Origin: an uncultured Bacteroidia bacterium
GTDB taxonomy: Bacteria > Bacteroidota > Bacteroidia > Bacteroidales > UBA932
DNA length: 12,271 nt
Reading direction: 5' to 3'
NCBI GenBank assembly: GCA_902795785.1
Contig: CADBMK010000032.1
Location: forward strand, 1 to 12,271
Shown in pieces: positions 5,971-12,271 of the stretch. The notes below the pieces were generated by a model. That model was not told where the DNA came from and did no database searches. It saw only the letters and a list, made by a program, of their open reading frames with translations. Made by a program: the position numbers and the translations under genes. Every line of letters starts with the position of its first letter. Position 1 is the first letter of the stretch.

Positions 5971-7809
5971 AAGAATGTTGTTAACTGCCTTTACAAGATC
6001 CTCGACAAGGAATGTCTGTCCCTGAATCTTGTTGCACTGCTGATACTGGAACTGAGGAAGTCTTGTCTTGAGGTAGTTTGCAAACTGTCCCGTATTAAGC
6101 TCACAAACGAGAATGTTCTCGAACTTTGAGAATACCTCGGCAGTATTTGCCGGAAGCGGGTCGATATAATCGAAGTGAGCGAAGCTGATCTTCTTGCCCT
6201 CCTCACGGATCTCGGATACGGCAGAGAGGATATGGCCATAAGTTCCGCCCCAGCCTACGATAAGGAGTTTGCCTTCCTTGTCTCCGTCAACTTCGAGGGC
6301 AGGAATATCATCCGCAACCTTGGCAACCTTGGCTGCGCGCTCCTTTACCATGAGCTCGTGGTTCTGAGGGTCATTTGAGAGCACGCCGTTATGGTTCTTC
6401 TCAAGACCGCCCACCCTGTGCTCGAATCCAGGCATACCCGGGAAAGCCCAGCTGCGGACAAAGTTCTCGTCTCTCTTGAACGGCTTGAATCCGCCCTCTG
6501 CCTCTTCTGGCTTTGCGAAATGAGGCTTGATTGCAGGATACTCGCTCATAGAAGGGACGCACCAAGGCTCTGAACCGTTTCCGAGGAAGCCCTCTGAGAG
6601 GAGGACAACCGGAACCATATGTTCAAGGGCAATCTTCGCAGCCTGGAATGCCATGTCAAAGCAGTGTGCAGGTGAATGTGCGGCAATTACAACAAGAGGG
6701 CTCTCTCCGTTACGGCCATAGAGCACCTGGCTGAGGTCTGCCTGCTCAGTTTTGGTAGGCATACCCGTACAAGGGCCGCCTCGCTGAACATCGACGATGA
6801 CAAGCGGAAGCTCAGTCATTACTGCAAGACCCATAGCCTCACTCTTGAGGGAGATACCAGGGCCGGATGTAGTGGTAACTGCAAGGTTGCCGGCGAAAGA
6901 AGCTCCGATTGCAGAGCAGATACCGGCAATCTCGTCCTCTGTCTGCATTGTCTTCACACCGAGGTTCTTATGGATTGCAAGTTCCTCGAGGATTGCAGTG
7001 GCAGGGGTGATAGGATATGAGCCGCAGAAAAGAGGAAGACCTGATTTCTCTGAAGCGGCGATAAGGCCCCATGCAAGGGCCTGGTTTCCTGTAATATTTC
7101 TCCAGACACCCTTCTTGAGGTTTTCTGCCGGAGCCACGGTATAGGTGTTCGGCACTGCCTGGATGTTGGCCGCATAATTGAAGCCGTCCTTGAGAACCTT
7201 CTCATTAGGAGCGATCATCTCAGGATGCTTCTTAGCGAACTTGTTGTTTACATACTGGAACACGTAATCCAGCGGACGGCTGTAAATGTAGCAGGCCATA
7301 CCGAGGGTAAACATGTTGCGGCACTTGTTGATGGAGACAGGATCGAGACCTGAGTCTTTAAGGCTGTCCATCGTAAGTGTAGAGATAGGCGCGATGATCA
7401 GAGTTCTGTCTTCGATGCCAAGCTCCTCGAAAGGATTGTCGGTGGTGAAACCGGCCTTCTTCATTGAAGCGTCATCGAAAGCATCCTCATTGACAAGAAT
7501 GAGGGCTGTTCTCTTGGCCCACTTTGCATTGGCCTTAAGAGCGGCAGGATTCATTGCAACGAGCATGTCACAATAATCGCCAGGGGTTGTAACCTTGTGG
7601 CTGCCGATATGCACCTGGAAGCCGGATACACCGGCTACAGTTCCTTTTGGGGCGCGAATCTCAGCCGGATAATCAGGGAATGTTGAAAGACCGTTGCCGT
7701 AAACTGCCGAAGTATTTGCGAAAAGGGTTCCGGTGAGCTGCATTCCGTCTCCGGAGTCTCCTGCAAACCTGATGACAACGTCCTTTGCATCAATTACCTT
7801 GTGTTGCAT
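5968..7809 (-). CDS. korA: 2-oxoacid:ferredoxin oxidoreductase, fused gamma-alpha subunit
   Basis: 613 residues with the gamma domain fused ahead of the alpha domain, as in other two-gene KorAB enzymes. The gamma domain (about 10-195) begins with FAGDSGDGMQLTG (15-27), then FPDYPAEIRAPKGT (44-57). The alpha pyrimidine-binding domain (about 235-420) carries GNQALAWG, YPITPAT (265-271), TEDEIA (290-295), TTSGPGISLKSE (313-324) and DVQRGGPCTGMPTKTEQ (340-356). The C-terminal domain (about 512-613) has GWGGTYGH. Position 347 is Cys where Ser is the common residue in GGPSTG. The likely reaction is 2-oxoglutarate plus CoA to succinyl-CoA plus CO2 with ferredoxin reduction, possibly reversible for reductive TCA use. 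Pyruvate or branched-chain acids are less likely alternatives. It is the first gene of the two-gene operon, 84 bases after ompH and past a terminator. Confidence 0.92.
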   Translation of the reverse strand: MQHKVIDAKDVVIRFAGDSGDGMQLTGTLFANTSAVYGNGLSTFPDYPAEIRAPKGTVAGVSGFQVHIGSHKVTTPGDYCDMLVAMNPAALKANAKWAKRTALILVNEDAFDDASMKKAGFTTDNPFEELGIEDRTLIIAPISTLTMDSLKDSGLDPVSINKCRNMFTLGMACYIYSRPLDYVFQYVNNKFAKKHPEMIAPNEKVLKDGFNYAANIQAVPNTYTVAPAENLKKGVWRNITGNQALAWGLIAASEKSGLPLFCGSYPITPATAILEELAIHKNLGVKTMQTEDEIAGICSAIGASFAGNLAVTTTSGPGISLKSEAMGLAVMTELPLVIVDVQRGGPCTGMPTKTEQADLSQVLYGRNGESPLVVIAAHSPAHCFDMAFQAAKIALEHMVPVVLLSEGFLGNGSEPWCVPSMSEYPAIKPHFAKPEEAEGGFKPFKRDENFVRSWAFPGMPGFEHRVGGLEKNHNGVLSNDPQNHELMVKERAAKVAKVADDIPALEVDGDKEGKLLIVGWGGTYGHILSAVSEIREEGKKISFAHFDYIDPLPANTAEVFSKFENILVCELNTGQFANYLKTRLPQFQYQQCNKIQGQTFLVEDLVKAVNNIL

Positions 7810-7845
7810 GGATAATAAAAATTTTTAGTTAGAAGGGCTTATATA

Positions 7846-7874
7846 CCAAGAAAGACAGGCCTCGCGACCTGTCT
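7846..7874 (-). terminator. Rho-independent terminator after ompH
   Basis: On the minus strand, AGACAGGTC, loop GCGA (a GNRA tetraloop) and GGCCTGTCT form a 9-bp stem with one wobble pair (7853-7874). It runs into a TTTCTT tract (from 7852 down). It lies about 20 bases after the ompH stop and ends the envelope-assembly unit before korA. Confidence 0.78.
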
Positions 7875-7893
7875 CCTATACTAGTGGTCAAAA

Positions 7894-8466
7894 TTATTTC
7901 TGGGCACCTGCCTGAGCCTGTGCCTGAGCCTGCATTTCCTGCTGGAGACCTTCAAGGGTCTTGTCATCAGAAATACCGAGGGCCTTACGGGCGTCCGGAG
8001 TAAGATCCTTGCTCTGTGCAGGGTCTACATAAAGAAGTGATGTTGCATCGAAGACATAAACATATCCACCGGCCTTTGCAAGCTTCTGGAGTTCTTCGTT
8101 AGCCTTCTTATATATAGGTGCCATGAGCTGCTGGTTCTGCTGCTGGAGTTCCTGCTGAACTGACTGTTCAAACTCCTGGATTCTGGTCTGCATCTCAGAA
8201 AGCGCCTTTTCCTTGCTTTCCTTCACTGCACCTGTCCAGGAAGCAGCCTTCTGCTGATACTCGGTGTATTTTGTCTGGAACTCATCAATCATTGACTGGT
8301 AAGCCTCGCCGGCCTCCTTCTGAGCTGCGCTCATAGTCTCTCTTGCGGCATAAGCCTCAGGCATAAGCTGAACGAGCTCGTTGAAGTTAACGTGAGCAAA
8401 TTTCTGCTGTGCTGATGCAGCGAGTGTCATGAACGCTGCGGCTGCAATCAAAATAATTTTTTTCAT
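7894..8466 (-). CDS. OmpH/Skp family periplasmic chaperone
   Basis: 190 residues. The signal peptide spans residues 1-20 (MKKIIL, Ala-rich core, cleavage near ASAQ). The mature part begins KFAHVNFNELVQLMPE, the conserved OmpH start. About 40-130 is a charged, Gln/Glu/Lys-rich helix pair predicted to form the long coiled-coil tentacles of Skp, and YVYVFDATSLLYVDP (135-149) is the returning body strand. Skp-type proteins form trimers that hold unfolded outer-membrane proteins in the periplasm on their way to Bam. The gene starts 25 bases after bamA and is almost certainly co-transcribed with it. The C-terminus (about 174-190) is a low-complexity Gln-Ala tail coded by a short tandem repeat. Many Bacteroidota have two tandem ompH genes here; only one is present. 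Confidence 0.9.
   Translation of the reverse strand: MKKIILIAAAAFMTLAASAQQKFAHVNFNELVQLMPEAYAARETMSAAQKEAGEAYQSMIDEFQTKYTEYQQKAASWTGAVKESKEKALSEMQTRIQEFEQSVQQELQQQNQQLMAPIYKKANEELQKLAKAGGYVYVFDATSLLYVDPAQSKDLTPDARKALGISDDKTLEGLQQEMQAQAQAQAGAQK
7910..7933 (-). repeat. Two 12-bp tandem units coding the OmpH Gln-Ala tail
   Basis: On the plus strand, two adjacent 12-bp units, GCCTGAGCCTGT and GCCTGAGCCTGC, differ only at the last base, and each is built of two similar 6-bp halves. They code for the Gln-Ala alternation near the OmpH C-terminus. Gain or loss of a unit would keep the frame, so length variation between strains is possible. Confidence 0.6.
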
Positions 8467-8491
8467 ATGTTCAATGTATTAAATTATGCGT

Positions 8492-11107
8492 TTAGAACTG
8501 TTGTCCGATTACGAAGTGGAACTGGCTTCCACCATTGCTCTTGTCGTCGAATCCATAACCCCAGTCTATACCGAGAAGGCCGATCATAGGGAGGAAGATT
8601 CGAGCTCCGATACCTGCAGATCTCTTTATCTGGAACGGATTGAAGTCTCTGATATCTGACCAGCAGTTACCGCCTTCAAGGAATGCAAGTACAAATATAG
8701 TAGACTGCGGCTGAAGTACAACAGGATAACGGAGTTCTACAGTAAATTTATCATAAACGTTACCCGCGTAAGCATATCCGTTAGAGCTGTAATTGGTCAG
8801 CTGGTAAGGTGTAAGCGAGTAGTTCTCATAACCGCGAAGGGCGATAACCTCCGAGCCGTAAGTAGAATAACCTGACATACCGTCACCACCGACGAGGAAG
8901 CCCTCGAACGGAGAATAACCCCAGTTTCTGTTGTAATATCCAAGATAACCGAACTGTGCCCTTGTCATAAGGACGAAGTCGAGGTTAGGATGAAGTCTGG
9001 TGTAAATGGTGCTGTTGAACTTCCACTTGTGATACTCAATCCAGCGGTATCTGTCGGCTGAAGCCCAGTTGTTCACATATGAGCTTGACGATGAATCATA
9101 GTGAACGGCGTTGTAGTTGACATCCCTGTATGATCCAACCTTAACCTTGTTGCCGTCAGCATCGTAAGTAAACTTGCGCAGCAGTGAGAAAGGAGGAGTC
9201 AGCTGAACTGAAGCGCTGAACTCAGAACCCATACGAGGATAGATCTGCTGGTCGGTAGATGTTCTTGAAAGACTCAGGGTGTAACTGATATTGTGTGAAA
9301 TACCGTCATTGAAGATAAAGTAGTTCGAATACCAGTTGGTGAGCCTGTATGTCTGCCAGCTGAGACCGTTGTAGAGGGTGAAGTAGTTGTCAGGCCACTT
9401 GAGTCGGGTTCCGATACCTGATGAGAATCCGAACACTTCCATCATACGGTCGGTACTGAGGATACCGATTGCAAGATATGAATCCGTCTGTCTTGAATAA
9501 TATGCGGAGAGGCTCAGTGACGTAGGCTTCTTTCCGAAGAGCCAAGGCTCCACGAATGAAGCGGATACGTTGGTATAGTATGTACCGTTTGTCTGGAAAC
9601 GCAGAGAAAGGTTCTGGGCGTCTCCAAGAGGGACTGGCCTCCAGGCGCTCTTGTCAAAGATACGTTTTGTAGAGAAGTTGTTGAAGTTCAAGCCGACCGT
9701 GGCGACGAAGGTGTTTCCACCCCAACCGCCGGAAAGTTCAAGCTGGCTGGAAGGCTTCTCAGTTACATTATATACAATGTCAACAGTGCTGTTGGCAGGG
9801 TTAGGCATGATTGAATATCCCTTTGAAGGATCGGTAATGGCCTCGGCATCGAACTGACCCAGGGATGCAATCTCACGGATTGACCTCTCGAAATCAGACT
9901 GGCTGAACAGATAGCCCGGACGGGTGAAAATCTGACGGCGCACGATTTTCTCGTTGGTGAGGTCGTTTCCGTTGATGATGATGTTGTTGAGCACAGCCTG
10001 CTTTCCTTCGGAAATACGCACCTCCACATCGATGGAATCGTTCTGGATATTGAGTTCGACAGGAGAGATATTAATGAAGAGGTATCCGTTGTCACGGTAC
10101 ATCTTGGAAATGTCATACTCGGACTGCTTTCCACCGCCGAAAAGACGGTGCTGCATTGTCACGTTGTCGTACGGATCGCCCTTGTGAATCTGAAGGATGG
10201 CGGCGAGCTGCTCGGCTGAATAAACCGCGTTACCCGTCCAGGTGATGTCCCTGAAATAATACTTGCGGCCTTCCTCGAACTGCATGTCAATGGCGAGGCG
10301 GTTAGGGGAAATGTAGTAAACGGAATCCCTTATGAGTCGTGCGTCACGGTAACCGTTCTCATTGAAGGCATCGAGGACAGTCTTGCGGTCATTCTTATAC
10401 TCCTTCTCGTGGAATTTCTTACTGCTGAAGAAGTTATAGAACTTGGCAGACTTGGTTTTCTTCATCTGCCTTGAAAGTTTGTAATCACTTACGTGGTCGT
10501 TACCGATGAAGTTGATGGTCTTGATCCTAACACGCTGGCCTCTGTCCACGTTGAAGTTGACGGTGATAGCCCTCTTGACGGCTGAATCCTTCTGTGGCTG
10601 TGCAACTACCTTTGCATTCAGGAAACCCTTTTCAGCATAGAATCTCTTGATGATATCGCAGGAAGTCTTGTCCACATAATCGGAGAACTCACCTCCACGG
10701 CGCAGGTGAAGCCTCTCCAGGAGTTCTTTCTTCTCACCGCTTCTTACGCCGGTGAAAGTCCATTCCGAAACTCGAGGACGCTCAACGATCTTGATCTTGA
10801 AAAATGCTGAATCACCGGTTGCGTTAAGGTGGTCGATTGTAACGGCCACATCCTCGAAGTATCTCTGGAGGAAAAGGCGGTTGACGATAGAAGAAATGTC
10901 GTCACCGGGAACGGTAAGTTCCATTCCTTTCTGCAAACCGGTAAGCTGGAGGATCTGCTCCTGACTGAAATAACTGGTACCCTCGACGGAGACGCCTCCG
11001 ACGTAGTACTTGACAGGGTGGTTATAGTCTATTTCAACGGACTGGGCCATCGCGCGCGATCCAGCGCATAAAGCAACCACGAAAGCCATTATCCTGATAA
11101 TTCTCAT
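8492..11107 (-). CDS. bamA: Outer-membrane protein assembly factor BamA (Omp85 family)
   Basis: 871 residues from the ATG at 11107. I prefer this to the in-frame ATG at 11122 because it gives a cleaner signal peptide (MRIIRIMAF to AMAQ) and leaves room for a leader after the -7 box at 11135-11142. The periplasmic part holds five POTRA domains, roughly residues 36-109, 112-190, 195-280, 283-368 and 371-452. A 16-strand barrel follows from about 455 to the C-terminal Phe (FHFVIGQQF). The barrel has the conserved loop-6 motif as ALRGYENY (about 756-763), then FTVELRYPV and GIGARIFLPMIGLLGIDWGYGFD-like late strands. BamA folds and inserts outer-membrane beta-barrels, presumably including the DcaP-like and DUF5020 proteins here. 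It sits between uppS and ompH, a common Bacteroidota arrangement, and is slightly longer than E. coli BamA (about 810). Confidence 0.95.
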   Translation of the reverse strand: MRIIRIMAFVVALCAGSRAMAQSVEIDYNHPVKYYVGGVSVEGTSYFSQEQILQLTGLQKGMELTVPGDDISSIVNRLFLQRYFEDVAVTIDHLNATGDSAFFKIKIVERPRVSEWTFTGVRSGEKKELLERLHLRRGGEFSDYVDKTSCDIIKRFYAEKGFLNAKVVAQPQKDSAVKRAITVNFNVDRGQRVRIKTINFIGNDHVSDYKLSRQMKKTKSAKFYNFFSSKKFHEKEYKNDRKTVLDAFNENGYRDARLIRDSVYYISPNRLAIDMQFEEGRKYYFRDITWTGNAVYSAEQLAAILQIHKGDPYDNVTMQHRLFGGGKQSEYDISKMYRDNGYLFINISPVELNIQNDSIDVEVRISEGKQAVLNNIIINGNDLTNEKIVRRQIFTRPGYLFSQSDFERSIREIASLGQFDAEAITDPSKGYSIMPNPANSTVDIVYNVTEKPSSQLELSGGWGGNTFVATVGLNFNNFSTKRIFDKSAWRPVPLGDAQNLSLRFQTNGTYYTNVSASFVEPWLFGKKPTSLSLSAYYSRQTDSYLAIGILSTDRMMEVFGFSSGIGTRLKWPDNYFTLYNGLSWQTYRLTNWYSNYFIFNDGISHNISYTLSLSRTSTDQQIYPRMGSEFSASVQLTPPFSLLRKFTYDADGNKVKVGSYRDVNYNAVHYDSSSSSYVNNWASADRYRWIEYHKWKFNSTIYTRLHPNLDFVLMTRAQFGYLGYYNRNWGYSPFEGFLVGGDGMSGYSTYGSEVIALRGYENYSLTPYQLTNYSSNGYAYAGNVYDKFTVELRYPVVLQPQSTIFVLAFLEGGNCWSDIRDFNPFQIKRSAGIGARIFLPMIGLLGIDWGYGFDDKSNGGSQFHFVIGQQF

Positions 11108-11134
11108 CGAATGTATATTCATCTAATAAACACG

Positions 11135-11142
11135 CAAATATA
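11135..11142 (-). promoter_or_regulatory. Putative -7 box of the bamA promoter
   Basis: The minus strand reads TATATTTG, an exact match to TAnnTTTG, in the 24-base uppS-bamA gap. The predicted transcript start is near 11129-11132. This leaves about 7-10 bases before the ATG at 11122 but about 22-25 before the ATG at 11107, one reason to favour the latter. The -33 region lies within the uppS coding end and is weak. It would let bamA-ompH be expressed beyond readthrough from nadK-uppS. Confidence 0.45.
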
Positions 11143-11146
11143 GCAA

Positions 11147-11869
11147 TTATTTAACTTTTCCATAACGCCTGTCGCGCTTTGCATACTCTTCGAGGGCCGC
11201 CTTGAAATCCGCCTCGCGGAAGTCCGGCCAGAGGACAGGAGTGAAGTAGAATTCACTGTAAGCAGTCTGCCAGAGCAGATAATTGCTTATTCGCTGTTCT
11301 CCCGAAGTACGGATCAGAAGGTCCGGATCAGGAATGCCTGCGGTAGCAAGATAATTGCCGAAATCAGCCTCGGAAACATTTTTCTCAGGATGAGCAGCCA
11401 TATCGGCGGCCATTTTCTTAGCCGCCTGTAAGATATCCCATTTTCCGCTGTAGCTTATAAACAGGACGAAGGTCAGCTTGCTGTTGTTCTTCGTGGCCTC
11501 CATGATATTGTCGATAATACCGCACATTGCGGATCCGAGTTTCTCCCTGTCACCGACCACAATAAAACGGACTCCCTCCCTGACGAACATCTCGAACTCC
11601 TTCTGCATGGATTCGAACATGAGTTTCATCAGCGAAGAAACCTCGCCCTCCGGACGGTTCCAGTTTTCCTCTGAGAATGCGAAGAAGGAGAGGTACTTTA
11701 CTCCTTCCTCAATTGCGGCAACGGTACAGGCGCGGACACTTTCCACTCCTGCGACATGGCCCATGGTACGCTCCATTCCGCGTTCCCGGGCCCATCGTCC
11801 GTTACCGTCCATAATGATGGACACGTGTGTTGGGATTCTTTTTTCTGTTTCCATTAGTAACTTCGTCAT
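11147..11869 (-). CDS. uppS: Undecaprenyl diphosphate synthase (cis-isoprenyl transferase)
   Basis: 240 residues, normal for the family. The cytoplasmic, membrane-associated enzyme adds isopentenyl units to farnesyl diphosphate to make the C55 carrier lipid used for peptidoglycan and O-antigen synthesis. Motifs: IIMDGNGRWA (18-27) with catalytic Asp21; GH (37-38); FSEENWNRP (65-73); LLIRTSGEQRISNYLLWQ (184-201) with diphosphate-binding Arg187 and Arg193; and AYSEFYF (203-209) with Glu206. SYSGKWDI (139-146) replaces the NYGGRWDI of E. coli; Ser at the first position seems to occur in this phylum. The ATG overlaps the nadK stop (ATGA, 4 bases), which suggests translational coupling. A second in-frame ATG at 11854 is a possible alternative start. 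Confidence 0.95.
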   Translation of the reverse strand: MTKLLMETEKRIPTHVSIIMDGNGRWARERGMERTMGHVAGVESVRACTVAAIEEGVKYLSFFAFSEENWNRPEGEVSSLMKLMFESMQKEFEMFVREGVRFIVVGDREKLGSAMCGIIDNIMEATKNNSKLTFVLFISYSGKWDILQAAKKMAADMAAHPEKNVSEADFGNYLATAGIPDPDLLIRTSGEQRISNYLLWQTAYSEFYFTPVLWPDFREADFKAALEEYAKRDRRYGKVK

Positions 11870-12271
11870 TGACCATCGCCGTTGCGGACGTCTTCGCCCC
11901 AGAACAGCTTTGTAGTAAGCGCCTTGATGAAATTGGTTTTTCCAAGCCTAAAGCGTTTCAGCGAAAACTGTGCCAATGAAACAGACAGTTTCAGATCGTT
12001 GCCGACAGTGAAATTGCGGTTATCCATGGTCACCATCACGTTAGCATCACGCGAACGCACTGAAATGGAAATAGATACGTTATCAGGCACTACCAGAGGG
12101 CGGAGATTCAGGTTGTGCGGAGCGATAGGAGCTATTACAAGCACCCTGGAATCCGGCATGCAGATAGGGCCGCCGACGCTGAGCGAATATGCCGTAGAAC
12201 CCGAACTGGTTGCAATCAGCAGTCCGTCAGCCCAGTACGTCGGAATCGGATCGCCGTCGACGGTCACGTCA
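11866..12271 (-). CDS. nadK: NAD kinase, C-terminal part (5' end beyond window)
   Basis: About 135 C-terminal residues are visible; the frame is open to the window edge, so the N-terminal GGDGT domain is outside. A GTG at 12267 is an internal Val codon, not a start. The visible part holds TYWADGLLIATSSGSTAYSLSVGGP-type sequence, the conserved NAD-binding region of NAD kinases (usually TPTGSTAYS; here TSSGSTAYS), then VLVIAPIAPHNLNLRPLVVPD, also typical. The enzyme phosphorylates NAD to NADP in the cytoplasm, supplying NADPH-dependent biosynthesis. Its stop codon overlaps the uppS start by 4 bases, so the two are surely in one transcript. No truncation is seen apart from the window edge. Confidence 0.93.
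   Translation of the reverse strand, partial: DVTVDGDPIPTYWADGLLIATSSGSTAYSLSVGGPICMPDSRVLVIAPIAPHNLNLRPLVVPDNVSISISVRSRDANVMVTMDNRNFTVGNDLKLSVSLAQFSLKRFRLGKTNFIKALTTKLFWGEDVRNGDGQ

Noticed and set aside
7889..7896. TAATTTTG, a match to the TAnnTTTG -7 box, at the ompH stop codon as a possible korA promoter
   Set aside because: It is largely formed by the stop codon, has no -33 element in the GC-rich upstream sequence, and its transcript would have to pass the terminator hairpin at 7853-7874. An attenuator arrangement is possible but unsupported.
11432..11455. SYSGKWDI instead of NYGGRWDI in UppS as a possible active-site change
   Set aside because: Similar Ser-Tyr-Ser forms appear, as far as I recall, in Bacteroidota UppS proteins, and all catalytic Asp, Arg and Glu residues are intact.
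11478..11915. 145-codon open frame on the plus strand opposite uppS and the end of nadK
   Set aside because: It is antisense to conserved coding sequence, no domain or signal is visible, and it spans the junction of two real genes.

Overview
All eight visible genes lie on the minus strand, so transcription runs from high to low coordinates. The gene set suggests the phylum Bacteroidota, most likely order Bacteroidales. The pointers are: a DUF5020-type outer-membrane protein, a DcaP-like porin, the uppS-bamA-ompH order, a two-gene 2-oxoacid:ferredoxin oxidoreductase with a fused gamma-alpha subunit, start codons that mostly lack a Shine-Dalgarno sequence, and three intergenic matches to the Bacteroides-type -7 promoter box TAnnTTTG. 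The oxidoreductase implies an anaerobe or facultative anaerobe using ferredoxin. I cannot name the genus.

Layout in transcription order. (1) 12271 to 7894 is an envelope block: the 3' part of nadK (cut by the window edge), uppS (undecaprenyl diphosphate synthase), bamA (outer-membrane protein assembly) and an OmpH/Skp-type periplasmic chaperone. It closes with a hairpin terminator. nadK and uppS overlap by 4 bases, and bamA seems to have its own promoter at the end of uppS. (2) 7809 to 4935 holds korA and korB, joined by a short gap with an unusually good Shine-Dalgarno sequence and followed by a strong terminator. (3) 4861 to 3524 is gdhA, a hexameric-type glutamate dehydrogenase with its own terminator. 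(4) 3406 to 1 holds an SLC13/DASS Na+/dicarboxylate symporter, a DcaP-like porin and a DUF5020 protein (cut by the left edge). A likely promoter lies just after the gdhA terminator. A second -7-like box, overlapped by a long RNA-type hairpin, lies between the symporter and the porin.

How the genes may fit together. GdhA interconverts glutamate and 2-oxoglutarate. KorAB interconverts 2-oxoglutarate and succinyl-CoA with ferredoxin. The symporter and porin could move di- or tricarboxylates across the inner and outer membranes. Three adjacent units thus touch the 2-oxoglutarate/succinate node, which is inference from gene content and order. The envelope block is housekeeping.

I found no mobile element, CRISPR array, tRNA or rRNA, defence system or toxin module, and no gene-free stretch longer than about 120 bases. 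The points most worth following are regulatory: the hairpin/promoter overlap at 1899-1936, the Shine-Dalgarno sequence at korB, and the tight terminator/promoter junction before the symporter. I do not see a previously undescribed system here.
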